Positions 46,958-55,810 of a stretch of 64,000 nucleotides of DNA are shown piece by piece; within the stretch, counting starts at the first letter, position 1, and each line of letters begins with the position of its first letter. Made by a program: the position numbers and the translations under genes. The notes under the pieces are model-generated. The model searched no databases, had not been told where the DNA came from, and saw only the letters and a list, made by a program, of their open reading frames with translations. Origin of the DNA: Croceitalea sp947503285 (GTDB lineage Bacteria > Bacteroidota > Bacteroidia > Flavobacteriales > Flavobacteriaceae). Location: positions 620,001 to 684,000 of the forward strand of contig NZ_BTGQ01000001.1 in assembly GCF_036985505.1 (NCBI RefSeq), read 5' to 3'.

Positions 46958-47125
46958 ATGGATGTTATCAGAGACATTTTAAAAAACGGCCCCATAGCCC
47001 CCTATTCCCTTTGGACCAAAAGTATTCTTCTTTCCGTTTTCTCCAGTATTGTTTGTACCCTCATAATCATGTTGGTGATACTCTTGGTAAACGGTTATAA
47101 CACGAACATTCAATTTGGGTATTAA
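46958..47125 (+). CDS. Small single-pass membrane protein of 55 residues
   Basis: ATG at 46958 to TAA at 47123-47125 encodes a basic and polar N terminus (MDVIRDILKNGP), then one hydrophobic span (ILLSVFSSIVCTLIIMLVIL) and a short tail. Composition and spacing are gene-like. The stop overlaps the 3' end of the convergent M14 gene by four bases. No family is recognised; a cap or regulator of a membrane complex is possible. Confidence 0.5.
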   Translation: MDVIRDILKNGPIAPYSLWTKSILLSVFSSIVCTLIIMLVILLVNGYNTNIQFGY

Positions 47126-48591
47126 CGATAAATCAGGGCATTTTTAAACTTTTGATTTTTCAAGGGTTCGTTTAAGTCCAATAAAAATCCATTGATTACG
47201 GCATGGGTAAGTTCACCATCCTTTTCCAGGAAAAAAGTAGGATTTATTCCTGGTTTTAGTCGAAAATCTTGAAGTTTATAGTTTGGGCCGACTACGTGCA
47301 GCGGCACACCGGAATGGTTAACCTCTTTCGGAATCGCCTTGGTTCGAATATAAGCTTGCCCAAGGTTCAAGAATCGTTCGCTTTCCGTAACGTCGGCCAT
47401 CTTTTTTTCAGCACTTACGGTAGCACTCCCCATTTTTGGTGGAACAATGGTATAGCCCTTGGCATCAAAGGTTTCGTACCCATAATAGGTCGATAAATCC
47501 CCTTGATCTGCAATAAAACTACTATAGTAAAAATTCGAGTGTGTTTCATCGTCCACCTCATTTCGGTTTATACCTAAGTCCAGTATATAGTCCTTTCCTA
47601 ATAATTGATAGGTGGCATTAGTGATTTTTAAATCAAAAAGGTTACGGTTGTTTCGAGGGATCTTTTCATATTCTTCGATAGGTATATCCACATAACTTTC
47701 TTTAGCGATGGTATATAAGGCAGAAAGGATGGACACATAGTTCAATTTTCGAATCTTTTGTTTTTCCACATCATTTTGAAAACCACCGGATTCAATCAAT
47801 ATGAGACTGGTACCCCATTTTGCGATATTATCCCCAAATGCCCTAGGTTCAAAATCATCATTGTACCTGCCCACTTGACCAGGAGCATATTTTTGAATGA
47901 TATCGTTCATAAAAACAATTACCTTCATGGCATTGGCACGTACTTCATTAATGTCCTTTTCGTAATTATAGGCCGTGGCCAAATACGATATCGTTGCTGG
48001 CTTGGGGGTACGTTCCGCATTGTAATAGGTACTTTGGTCATGCAAATTAAATCCGAAATCGGCATTCAAACTGTCGCGAACCCGTTTCAAGGTTTGCCCT
48101 TCTGGGGATTGTAAACGCAACGCATCACGATTGATATCAATACCGAGGGCATTACGCCTTTGAAAGACCTCGGCCCCATCAGGGTTCAACATTGGAAGAA
48201 AATGCAATTTCAAATTGGATAAGATCGTAGCTTTCTCAGTTTTAAATTCTTCGGCGTTCAAAAAATTCAAAATATCAAAAATTGCTTGGGTCGCGGTTGG
48301 TTCGTTACCATGCATTTGAGACCATAAGAATATATTGGTTGGTCCGCTACCAATACTAATAAGATTTAAATCCCTTCCCTCGATGGACTGTCCCACCTTA
48401 TGCACTTCAAACTTTGGATTCGTTTTGAGCTTTTCAATCAACGGAACAAGTTGATGGTACTTAACCCTACGCTTGTCTAAAGTAGCCTCCCTATGGCTTT
48501 CATAGGTTTCATACAACTGTTCGGTAAGCTCTTGAGAAACAATGGATTGTATGCTGCAAAAAACAAGAACTAAAAGAAGTTTGGTTCGCAT
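47122..48591 (-). CDS. Secreted M14 zinc carboxypeptidase
   Basis: Signal peptide (ends SIVSQ). The M14 fold shows SQMHGNEPTATQAI (HxxE), NPDGAEVF, GIDINRDA and FNLHDQSTYYN (third zinc ligand), with the catalytic Glu in ILIESGGFQND. A C-terminal beta domain (about 360-489) follows. It probably trims peptides or peptidoglycan-derived peptides in the periplasm. It leads, with the next three genes, an envelope-focused minus-strand group. Confidence 0.92.
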   Translation of the reverse strand: MRTKLLLVLVFCSIQSIVSQELTEQLYETYESHREATLDKRRVKYHQLVPLIEKLKTNPKFEVHKVGQSIEGRDLNLISIGSGPTNIFLWSQMHGNEPTATQAIFDILNFLNAEEFKTEKATILSNLKLHFLPMLNPDGAEVFQRRNALGIDINRDALRLQSPEGQTLKRVRDSLNADFGFNLHDQSTYYNAERTPKPATISYLATAYNYEKDINEVRANAMKVIVFMNDIIQKYAPGQVGRYNDDFEPRAFGDNIAKWGTSLILIESGGFQNDVEKQKIRKLNYVSILSALYTIAKESYVDIPIEEYEKIPRNNRNLFDLKITNATYQLLGKDYILDLGINRNEVDDETHSNFYYSSFIADQGDLSTYYGYETFDAKGYTIVPPKMGSATVSAEKKMADVTESERFLNLGQAYIRTKAIPKEVNHSGVPLHVVGPNYKLQDFRLKPGINPTFFLEKDGELTHAVINGFLLDLNEPLKNQKFKNALIYR

Positions 48592-48596
48592 AAAAG

Positions 48597-49256
48597 TTAT
48601 TTTTCGGGAATTGATTTAAAATTATACTTTTTGGTGGCAGCTCGCACTTTTTTCATGAATTCATCCCCTGGATCTGTTTTCTCGGTGCGATAGCCTTCAT
48701 CTACTTCCAACCATAGTGGATGGCCTTCAAACCGTTGGTATTCATGATGACCTATTACATAATCAATGTCATACTTTTCCGCTAAATAGCGTACCAAAAA
48801 GATATTGGCCCTCAACTGCTTTTTGGTCAGTGGCAAGGCCTCGGTTCCCCCTACGTTTTCGATACCAATAGCGCAATGGTTTAGCCCGATAACATGACGT
48901 GCCATCGTAGTTTCTGGCATTAAACGATGGATTTTACCATTTCTGTCCACCAAAAAATGCGCGGATACATTCAAACCACTAACACTTTCAATATCTGGGC
49001 GCCAATCTGGTAAAGTAGCGTTCTTAAATGCTTCAAATGATTTTTCAAGAGTGGGTATCACCGTCCAATGTAAAACGATCATCTTAGGCACTATTTCAGC
49101 TGATTCGCCTTGCAATCCATACCTATCCTGTAAATATGCCTTGGTCAATGCCATACGTTGTGCATCAAAGACTATGGGCTTTTCAACAATGCGGTTCGGC
49201 GTAGCACATGATAACAGGCATGTTAGTATAAGAACGGTAAGGTAATATTTTGTCAT
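48597..49256 (-). CDS. N-acetylmuramoyl-L-alanine amidase, secreted or lipoprotein
   Basis: Signal with lipobox-like LLSCATPNR. Amidase_2/PGRP fold: MIVLHWTVIPTLEKSF (zinc His), HFLVDRNGKIHRLM, NHCAIGIENVGG and VIGHHEYQRF with the Asp of TDPGDEF. It cleaves the bond between MurNAc and stem peptide. It starts 5 bases before the M14 gene and shares its direction, so co-transcription is likely. It is clearly not the cytoplasmic AmpD, given the signal. Confidence 0.9.
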   Translation of the reverse strand: MTKYYLTVLILTCLLSCATPNRIVEKPIVFDAQRMALTKAYLQDRYGLQGESAEIVPKMIVLHWTVIPTLEKSFEAFKNATLPDWRPDIESVSGLNVSAHFLVDRNGKIHRLMPETTMARHVIGLNHCAIGIENVGGTEALPLTKKQLRANIFLVRYLAEKYDIDYVIGHHEYQRFEGHPLWLEVDEGYRTEKTDPGDEFMKKVRAATKKYNFKSIPEK

Positions 49257-49260
49257 GGTC

Positions 49261-49683
49261 CTAATTTTTTGGGAGACTGTCCCGCTTTACGGCATAGCAT
49301 ATTTGCAATTTTCGTTTACCCCAATCCCTTGCTTTTTGAACATCTTTGCCCATGTAAATGTCAATTCGGTTCTTCCAGCGTTGATGCATTTTATCTTTCA
49401 CATAAAAGGTATCTGAAAAAGTATCAATTCGTACCATCATGTTATGGTGAAAACCTAAAGCTAGTAAATCCCTAGATATGGCAATACATTTCATTCCCGG
49501 TTTTAGGGTATCTCCCCAAGCCGTTATGGACGGGGTATTATCCGTTTGGTAGCTTAATGAATTGTAGGCCGAAGCAGTCACTTCAAGACCGTACCAATCA
49601 TGTTTATCGAATTGTTGTCGCTCAGGGTGACAGCCAAGACCCAACAAACATAAAACAACCAAATAGTGAACGTACCGCCTCAA
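49261..49683 (-). CDS. 3D-domain (RlpA/MltA-like beta-barrel) protein
   Basis: 140 residues with 3D-domain traits: TASAYNSLSYQ, TPSITAWGDTLKPGMKCIAI, SRDLLALGF, VKDKMHQRW and IDIYMGKDVQKARDWG. The name Asp-Asp-Asp domain refers to acidic residues of lytic transglycosylases; related proteins bind or cut glycan strands. Lipobox-like LLGLGCHPE suggests anchoring. It begins with a TTG whose TGA overlaps the stop of the FG-GAP gene (TTGA), indicating translational coupling. Confidence 0.75.
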   Translation of the reverse strand: MRRYVHYLVVLCLLGLGCHPERQQFDKHDWYGLEVTASAYNSLSYQTDNTPSITAWGDTLKPGMKCIAISRDLLALGFHHNMMVRIDTFSDTFYVKDKMHQRWKNRIDIYMGKDVQKARDWGKRKLQICYAVKRDSLPKN

Positions 49684-51143
49684 AACAGCTTATTTTCTAG
49701 AATCAAAATATCCACATTTTCTTTCGCCCAACGTTTTGATAGGTTTTCGGGCACGGGGGTAAAAACATAGGTAAAAGAGCCCAACACAATGTCTTCATCG
49801 CCATCAGCATCAAAATCAGCGGTGTCCATCAAAAACCACCTACCCATGTTGGGATCCGGTAGTATTTTGGTGCCAAACTCGAAATCAGGGGCTTCTAAAT
49901 TTTCCAAATAAACAAATGATTTTGAAGCTGCTTTTTCATAATCAGGAAAGGTACTGATCAACCCGAAATCCATATCGCCATCTTGATCAAAATCATTCGC
50001 AATAACCCGCGTGGCCCCATTTAATGGATAAAAATAGGCCTCATAAAAACTATTATCCCCCTTGTTCAAATAGATACGCATACCATGATAGGGTTTATGC
50101 ACATAAGATTTATCCGCATTATCCCCATTTACGGTAACAATATCGTAATGGCCGTCTTTATTGTAATCGACAACCTCAAACCAACTGCTGCCATAAACGG
50201 GACTAAATTCAATTGGTCGTGCTGCGGAAAACTTTAAATCCCCGGTCTGATACAGAATGGTAATACCCTCATTACCCTGGGTAGTCATTAGGACTAAATC
50301 AAGATTACTATCGTGATTCATATCTTTAGCGATGGTTCGCACACACCCTGGTTGATTTAATAGTACCGTTTTTTCATATTGTAGCGAATCGATTTGTTCA
50401 ATAAGAACCAATTGTCCCGTGTCATTCCCAAACTCACTGACCACAAATTCTGGGTTACCGTTACCGTTCAAATCCTCATATAGGGTGTGTACGGGTCTGT
50501 GCATAGCTTCTTCTATAGCAAATGCACTCGAATCTTGTCTAATGGAAAGCTTTCCCCTTTGCTGTTCTGAGGGATCTAAAATACCGACCTCGGTGAATAC
50601 TTCATGCTGTTTGTATTGATTGTACCAGGTAAGTGCTGAAGATCCTTTATAAATCAACTTTTTCGCTTTGGTCATCAAATTCAAGGCCTCTAACTTACCA
50701 TCAATGGCCCCATATAGCAATGTGGTATCACTATCCCTAAAATGTAAATACGTCAGTAACGCACCATTCGCTTTATCAATCGCCAATGGTCTCGATTCGA
50801 ACAATTGCAAGGTTTCTTGTTTCGTCACAGCGTTCTCAGCTAGTTTTTCAGGAGCCAATTCAATAATGTAGTTCTGCAATGCAACCCAATCACGAAGCTT
50901 GATCTTTGGTCTGAAACCCGGCACTACGTCCTGTGGATCGTGGTATAGCTCTTCAATGTCCATTTTTGCGGCCATGTCTGGCAGTACGGCATTTTTCCAG
51001 ATGTCCTTTGGTAGTTCATCAATTCTTGGGGCTACATGGCAGCTGGCACAATAGGTGTCAAATAGGGCTTGTTCTTTTCTAGGCTTATTTTGCTTACACG
51101 AAAGGCAAATGAGAATAAACATAAAAAATACGGTACGTGTCAT
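49680..51143 (-). CDS. Lipoprotein with N-terminal cytochrome-c-like motif and FG-GAP/VCBS propeller
   Basis: Lipobox LICLSCKQN. FDTYCASCHVAPRIDEL carries a heme-binding CxxCH at about residue 32. The rest is a repeat propeller with calcium loops DLNGNGNPEFVV, DMNHDSNLDLVL, DYNKDGHYDIVT, DFDQDGDMDFGL and DFDADGDEDIVL. The fusion of heme motif and FG-GAP propeller is common in Bacteroidota and may mediate electron transfer or ligand binding at the cell surface. Overlaps the 3D gene. Confidence 0.85.
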   Translation of the reverse strand: MTRTVFFMFILICLSCKQNKPRKEQALFDTYCASCHVAPRIDELPKDIWKNAVLPDMAAKMDIEELYHDPQDVVPGFRPKIKLRDWVALQNYIIELAPEKLAENAVTKQETLQLFESRPLAIDKANGALLTYLHFRDSDTTLLYGAIDGKLEALNLMTKAKKLIYKGSSALTWYNQYKQHEVFTEVGILDPSEQQRGKLSIRQDSSAFAIEEAMHRPVHTLYEDLNGNGNPEFVVSEFGNDTGQLVLIEQIDSLQYEKTVLLNQPGCVRTIAKDMNHDSNLDLVLMTTQGNEGITILYQTGDLKFSAARPIEFSPVYGSSWFEVVDYNKDGHYDIVTVNGDNADKSYVHKPYHGMRIYLNKGDNSFYEAYFYPLNGATRVIANDFDQDGDMDFGLISTFPDYEKAASKSFVYLENLEAPDFEFGTKILPDPNMGRWFLMDTADFDADGDEDIVLGSFTYVFTPVPENLSKRWAKENVDILILENKLF

Positions 51144-51186
51144 AAGGTCACTATCGTTGGATTTGAAAACAAAGCAAGGTCAGGTT

Positions 51187-52062
51187 TTATGATCCTGGTA
51201 AGGGAACGTAAGAGTCATCGTGTTCCATCATCGGAAATGTTTTATCCTTCCAATCGCGTTTTGCCTTTTCAATTTTTTCCTTTGATGCCGAGACGAAATT
51301 CCAATGTATAAAGCGTTCTTCAGAAAAAGCATCCCCTCCAAAAAGTAGTATATGTGAATTCGCATCAAGTAGGATATCACAGGTGTCCTCGACCTTTGAG
51401 ACCAAGATATTTCCCTTTTCAATAGTCTGTCCACAAGCAGTGATTCCACCTTCTACGATACAAATACCGATTTCACCCTTCAATTTACCCGAAACGTCCA
51501 GACTGTATGAATTTGAGTTCTTTACTTCTACCATGAACAATGGTGAATATACAGGTACAGGTGAAGTTCTATCATATCCTTGGCCGGCGACAAGGGTAAA
51601 TTTTGCACCGTTATCTTCCCATTTAGGTAATTTATCTGCTGCTATATGATGAAAACTGGGCTCGATATCCTCAAGGTCTTTGGGGAGGGCAACCCAAATC
51701 TGATATCCATGGGCGACAAACTCTTTTCCATTTCGAAGGGCCGTTGGAGTGCGTTCTGTATGTGAAACGCCTTTTCCCGCGGTCATCCAGTTTACGGAAC
51801 CGGGTTGTATCAGTTGTTTGGTGCCCAAACTGTCCTCATGCATGATTTCACCTTCAAGCATAAAGGTCAATGTAGAAAGGCCAATGTGTGGGTGTTGATC
51901 TACATCCATATAATGGTCAGGACCCAGCTTAGTAGGACCCATATGGTCGATAAAAATGAAGGGGCCTATCATCCTTTTTTTTCGGAAGGGAATCAACCTA
52001 CCCACTAAAAAATCACCGATATCACGGCTTCTTTCCTCAATGATCAATCCAATATTCGACAT
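51187..52062 (-). CDS. Pirin family protein
   Basis: Cupin-fold protein with N-terminal IGPFIFIDHMGP, DQHPHIGLSTLTFMLEGEI (metal-binding His), SVNWMTAGKGVSHTER and the second cupin half with LLFGGDAFSEERFIHWNF. Pirins are iron proteins; some act as quercetinases or redox regulators. 291 residues is standard. No operon partner is apparent. Confidence 0.95.
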   Translation of the reverse strand: MSNIGLIIEERSRDIGDFLVGRLIPFRKKRMIGPFIFIDHMGPTKLGPDHYMDVDQHPHIGLSTLTFMLEGEIMHEDSLGTKQLIQPGSVNWMTAGKGVSHTERTPTALRNGKEFVAHGYQIWVALPKDLEDIEPSFHHIAADKLPKWEDNGAKFTLVAGQGYDRTSPVPVYSPLFMVEVKNSNSYSLDVSGKLKGEIGICIVEGGITACGQTIEKGNILVSKVEDTCDILLDANSHILLFGGDAFSEERFIHWNFVSASKEKIEKAKRDWKDKTFPMMEHDDSYVPLPGS

Positions 52063-52121
52063 ACGGTAAATACTTATATTTAGACTCTGAAAGTTACGAT
52101 AAAAACAATTGATTCATCCCT

Positions 52122-53456
52122 ATGAAACGTTTCAAAAAAGTACTTCCAATCGTATTGGTAATCGTTGCCGTGGTAGTTTTTCTGAACTATCCCAAACTTA
52201 ACATTATCAGTGGCTATGCCTCAAAATATCTTGCCTCAAGTGTTTTTATAGCTGGCCATCAACCTGAAATGATTCAAGAAACCGACCTGTCGATGCCCTT
52301 GATAGAACTGGCTACCACTACGATAGATCAAGAAAATACAAGTGCCTCGGCCAATGTCTACGGACTCATGACACGTAAGGCAATTGACCGACAGGGTTTA
52401 GGCACGGTGTTGGTAAATAGCGATTATGATGATGGCGAGCAGTATTTGCAACCCAATCGGAATTTTATAAAAATCAATGCCCCTTATCCGTACGGACATG
52501 AGGCACCGAAAGATTCTTTGTTTACCTCAATCGATTACGGGCAGTTGCAAAAAGCAGTACAAATGCCTTTCGCCAATAATGCGATTCAAAGGACCAGGAC
52601 CCTTTTAGTACTCTACAAAGGACATCTTTTACACGAGGATTATATTGAGGGTTTTGATAAGAATACCCCCGTGCTGGGTTGGTCAATGACCAAAAGTATT
52701 TTGGCGACCTGTTTTGGTGTTTTATCACATCAACAAAAAATAGCTATGGACTGGCCTGCGCCTATTGCAGAATGGAAAGATGATGATAGAAAGAATATTA
52801 CTTTGAACCATCTGATGCGTATGCAAAGTGGGTTGGAATGGAACGAAGATTATTCCGGCATTTCAGATGTTACCAAGATGTTGTTTTTAGACAGTGACAT
52901 GACCAAGGCACAACGAGGAAAAAAGGCGACTGCCAAACCTACCGAGGTTTGGAACTACTCGTCAGGAACTACTAATCTCTTGTCAGGAATACTGCGACAA
53001 CAGTTTCGATCGCACCAAGAATACCTTGATTTTCCGTACCAGGCCCTTATCGATAAAATTGGAGGTCACAGTATGCTTATCGAGGCTGATTTAAAAGGCA
53101 ATTACGTGGGGTCATCATATGCATGGGCAAGTACACGTGATTGGGCACGCTTTGGGCAATTGTATCTGGATAAGGGAACTTGGAATGGGGAACAGCTTTT
53201 TTCTTCTGAATGGGTAGATTACGTGAAAACCCCCACTCAATTGTCTAACGGGGTTTACGGAGCTCACTTTTGGCTCAATGCAGAAGGCAAATATCCTGAC
53301 GTTCCTAAAGACCTTTTCTCTATGAATGGATTTCAAGGGCAGTATGTCTTTATAATCCCCTCCAAAGATTTGGTGGTCGTCCGCACCGGTTTGGCTGAAA
53401 CACCGGAATTTGATATCAATGGCTTTCTTGCCGCACTGTGCAAAGCCATTGAATAG
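52122..53456 (+). CDS. Serine hydrolase of the beta-lactamase/penicillin-binding family (class C fold)
   Basis: N-terminal membrane anchor (VLPIVLVIVAVVVFLNYP). Active site GWSMTKSILATCFGVL has SxxK; WNYSSGTTNLLSG has the YxN-type Tyr; the third motif is the terminal VWLN-to-NGFQGQY region. The family includes esterases, DD-peptidases and beta-lactamases. Probably faces the periplasm. Its stop lies 40 bases before the triplicated RNA locus. Confidence 0.88.
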   Translation: MKRFKKVLPIVLVIVAVVVFLNYPKLNIISGYASKYLASSVFIAGHQPEMIQETDLSMPLIELATTTIDQENTSASANVYGLMTRKAIDRQGLGTVLVNSDYDDGEQYLQPNRNFIKINAPYPYGHEAPKDSLFTSIDYGQLQKAVQMPFANNAIQRTRTLLVLYKGHLLHEDYIEGFDKNTPVLGWSMTKSILATCFGVLSHQQKIAMDWPAPIAEWKDDDRKNITLNHLMRMQSGLEWNEDYSGISDVTKMLFLDSDMTKAQRGKKATAKPTEVWNYSSGTTNLLSGILRQQFRSHQEYLDFPYQALIDKIGGHSMLIEADLKGNYVGSSYAWASTRDWARFGQLYLDKGTWNGEQLFSSEWVDYVKTPTQLSNGVYGAHFWLNAEGKYPDVPKDLFSMNGFQGQYVFIIPSKDLVVVRTGLAETPEFDINGFLAALCKAIE

Positions 53457-53564
53457 CGTCTTTGAATGCGCCAAATAGTAGTGTTAGCCCTACTTGACCA
53501 CAAAACGATACGCATTCACAACAATAATTTCGATTCGAGATACACTACCGCTACATTTACAACG

Positions 53565-53643
53565 TAATAATCAAGTAAACGATTTTTCATTTTCATATAG
53601 TGTTCTCGTAAAAGAGCCTTGTTCAAAAGACAGGGCTCTTTTT
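53565..53643 (+). ncRNA. Candidate small RNA, copy 1 (about 80 nt)
   Basis: TTTC at 53528-53531 and TACATTTA at 53552-53559 (20-base spacer) resemble the Bacteroidota -33/-7 pair. The predicted transcript ends in AAAGAGCCTTGTT / CAAAA / GACAGGGCTCTTT, thirteen consecutive pairs (two G-U), followed by five T (53639-53643). The stretch TTTTTCATTTTCATATAG just before the hairpin is kept in all copies. The start position is an estimate. Confidence 0.55.
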
Positions 53644-53794
53644 AGTTTACGGGTATCGCATTGATAGTCAATTTTTAAGACAAAAAAGTGAAACCGAACT
53701 TATAACATTGTTAAAACCTCGATTAGACCACAAAAGGGTTAAAGTTCACAACAATAATTTCGATTCGAGATACACTACAGCTACATTTACACTG

Positions 53795-53874
53795 TAATAA
53801 TCAAGTAAATAATTTTTTCATTTTCATATAGTGTTCTCGTAAAAGAGCCTTGTTCAAAAGACAGGGCTCTTTTT
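53795..53874 (+). ncRNA. Candidate small RNA, copy 2 (about 80 nt)
   Basis: Boxes TTTC (53758-53761) and TACATTTA (53782-53789) precede it. The hairpin is identical to copy 1 (stem 53842-53854 with 53860-53872), with T-run to 53874. Upstream spacer differs from copy 1 at several positions, which shows divergence concentrated outside the RNA. Confidence 0.55.
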
Positions 53875-54025
53875 AGTTTACGGATATTGTATTGACAGCC
53901 AATTTTTAAGGCAACAAAAGCGGAATTGAAATACAAAATTGTTAAAACCAAAACTAAACCACAAAAGGATTGAAGTTCACAACAATAATTTCCAATCGGG
54001 TGGTCATGGTAGTACTTTTACTATG

Positions 54026-54107
54026 TAATAAATCAGAAAGTAAATTTTTTCATTTTCATATAGTGTTCTCGTAAAAGGGCCTTTAGTCGAAAGACGGGGC
54101 TCTTTTT
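54026..54107 (+). ncRNA. Candidate small RNA, copy 3 (diverged, about 82 nt)
   Basis: Boxes TTTC (53989-53992) and TACTTTTA (54013-54020) precede it. The hairpin is AAAGGGCC-TTTA-GTC / GAAA / GAC-GGGGCTCTTT: the outer stem keeps pairing through a G-U at the position changed from A-U, and the inner pair becomes C-G closing a GNRA loop. These compensated changes argue that the RNA structure is selected. T-run ends at 54107. Confidence 0.6.
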
Positions 54108-54286
54108 AGTTTAAATCCCTCAAGACCCAAATTAAAAGGAGGTGGATGTTCTGTTACGCAACCTTTGTTTCGGATTCAACAAGACGCCTATGCAATCAGC
54201 GGTTCTAGAATAGCATTTTTCTATTTTTAGGTTAGGATATTGTGACTTAAATGCAAAATGCGTTTCTTACGGATAAACAGGACAAC

Positions 54287-54676
54287 ATGAAAAAGCTGGT
54301 TATTTTACTTTTAATGGGTACTTTTTTCAATTTCACACTCCAGGCGCAGGATTCCACTGGGGTTTCAGATTCCGACAAAGTTCAAATGGAAAAGATTGCT
54401 AAATCAATCAAAAAAGCCAAGAAGGATGAAAAAGATGCGAAAAAAGCCAAAAAGGCGCTTAAAAAAAGTAGTGCCCTAGCCAACGATATTTCCAAAACCG
54501 AAGCTAACCTCGATTCAGAAAAAGCACGGTTAAGGAAATTGCAAACCAAGTTGACCAAAAAACAAGGCAAAATGGATGCCGTGGAACAGAAAAAGGCTGA
54601 ACTCAAAATTGCCAAAACGGAGGAACGAATCGAAAAGTTGACCTCACGATTGCAAAAACTTCGAAAAAAGCTTTAA
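54287..54676 (+). CDS. Secreted Lys-rich coiled-coil protein
   Basis: Start at 54287 (MKKLVILLLMGTFFNF) gives a signal ending TLQAQ. The rest is a long charged helix with heptad-like KAKKDEKDAKKAKKALKKS and LRKLQTKLTKKQGKMD segments. It is 129 residues in all. It is likely to be a periplasmic structural or DNA/peptidoglycan-associated helix; no family is recognised. It directly follows the small-RNA locus and is convergent with menB. Confidence 0.7.
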   Translation: MKKLVILLLMGTFFNFTLQAQDSTGVSDSDKVQMEKIAKSIKKAKKDEKDAKKAKKALKKSSALANDISKTEANLDSEKARLRKLQTKLTKKQGKMDAVEQKKAELKIAKTEERIEKLTSRLQKLRKKL

Positions 54677-54683
54677 AAAATCA

Positions 54684-55526
54684 CTAGGGTAACCATTTAT
54701 CTTTACCAAAATCTGGTTTTCGCTTTTCTAAAAAGGCATTTCTCCCCTCTTTAGCTTCATCGGTCATATAGGCCAAACGGGTAGCTTCACCGGCAAAAAC
54801 CTGTTGGCCGACCATACCGTCGTCGGTCAGGTTCATTGCGAATTTCAACATTTTGATGGAGGTCGGTGATTTTGCCAATACCTCTTGCGCCCATTGATAG
54901 GCGGTCGCCTCTAAATCATCATGGGGAATCACGGCATTCACCATGCCCATCTCAAAGGCCTCTTGGGCAGAATAATTACGCCCTAAAAAGAAGATTTCAC
55001 GCGCCTTTTTCTGTCCGACCATTTTCGCTAGATAAGCCGATCCATAGCCTCCGTCAAAACTCGTGACGTCTGCATCGGTCTGTTTAAAAATCGCATGTTC
55101 TTTACTGGCCAAGGTCATATCGCAAACGACATGCAGACTATGTCCGCCGCCTACCGCCCAACCCGGTACGACCGCGATGACCACTTTTGGCATAAATCGA
55201 ATCATACGCTGTACTTCAAGAATATTCAAGCGGTGTTGGCCATCTTGCCCCACGTAGCCTTGGTGCCCCCTAGCCTTTTGGTCGCCACCGCTACAAAAAG
55301 ACCAGATACCATCTTTGGTCGAAGGGCCTTCAGCAGAAAGCAAGACCACCCCAATCGAAGTATCTTCTTGGGCATCGTAAAACGCCTTGATCAATTCGCT
55401 GGTCGTATTGGGGCGAAAGGCATTGCGCACATTAGGGCGATTAAAGGCGATACGCGCTACACCGTTACTTTTTTTATAGGTGATATCCTCAAATTCTATG
55501 GCAGTCTGCCAATTGGCTGTTGACAT
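54684..55526 (-). CDS. menB: 1,4-dihydroxy-2-naphthoyl-CoA synthase (menaquinone synthesis)
   Basis: Crotonase fold with MenB marks: RIAFNRPNVRNAFRPNT, WSFCSGGDQKARGHQGY (oxyanion-hole Gly-Gly-Asp and the MenB-specific Arg), PGWAVGGGHSLHVVCDMTLA and TDADVTSFDGGYGSAYLA (catalytic Asp). It closes the naphthoquinone ring from O-succinylbenzoyl-CoA. Menaquinone is the respiratory quinone of Bacteroidota. Other men genes are not adjacent. Confidence 0.96.
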   Translation of the reverse strand: MSTANWQTAIEFEDITYKKSNGVARIAFNRPNVRNAFRPNTTSELIKAFYDAQEDTSIGVVLLSAEGPSTKDGIWSFCSGGDQKARGHQGYVGQDGQHRLNILEVQRMIRFMPKVVIAVVPGWAVGGGHSLHVVCDMTLASKEHAIFKQTDADVTSFDGGYGSAYLAKMVGQKKAREIFFLGRNYSAQEAFEMGMVNAVIPHDDLEATAYQWAQEVLAKSPTSIKMLKFAMNLTDDGMVGQQVFAGEATRLAYMTDEAKEGRNAFLEKRKPDFGKDKWLP

Positions 55527-55557
55527 GTGGTATTTCTATTTGGTGAGTTACAAAATA

Positions 55558-55570
55558 ACGGAAATTCCGT
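55558..55570. promoter_or_regulatory. Short perfect palindrome upstream of menB
   Basis: ACGGAAATTCCGT is a 13-base palindrome with a central A, 32-44 bases before the menB start. It could be an operator. The gap 55571-55810 shows no gene; it probably holds the promoter for the serine hydrolase. Confidence 0.3.
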
Positions 55571-55810
55571 CGTATTGCCATTTTGAAATGACTACCCCTG
55601 TTAAAAACCTTTGAATAGGATGGATACGTTACACTTTATAACAATCGTTTTTTCTGTCAATTTCTTTATCAAACACAAAAAAGGGATTACCTGGCTTCTA
55701 GCCTTTTCGTACGACACATTTGAAACACATTCGTAAAAAAGTAAACCTTCTGTAAGATTTTGAACACTTCAGGCAACCTATAAAGCAAATGAAACTTAAA
55801 TGGTTGTCTA

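Larger units (their letters stand above)
53496..54112 (+). repeat. Three tandem units of about 230 bases, each ending in a conserved hairpin and T-run
   Basis: Unit boundaries: 53496-53725, 53726-53956 and 53957-54112 (the last is cut after its T-run). ACAATAATTT recurs at 53521, 53751 and 53982. Most positions agree across all three, with copies 1 and 2 closest. No reading frame is conserved. Both the upstream TTTC-N20-TAcnTTTA boxes and the hairpin are kept, so the repeated unit is a promoter-plus-RNA cassette. Confidence 0.85.

Noticed and set aside
53496..54112. Tandem 230-base repeats as a VNTR or recombination remnant of the upstream gene
   Set aside because: They do not resemble the serine hydrolase sequence, and the hairpin with compensated changes argues for RNA-level selection.
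54382..54615. 77-codon minus-strand frame, Leu/Phe-rich
   Set aside because: It is the antisense shadow of the Lys-rich coiled-coil gene (Lys codons read as Phe/Leu on the other strand).
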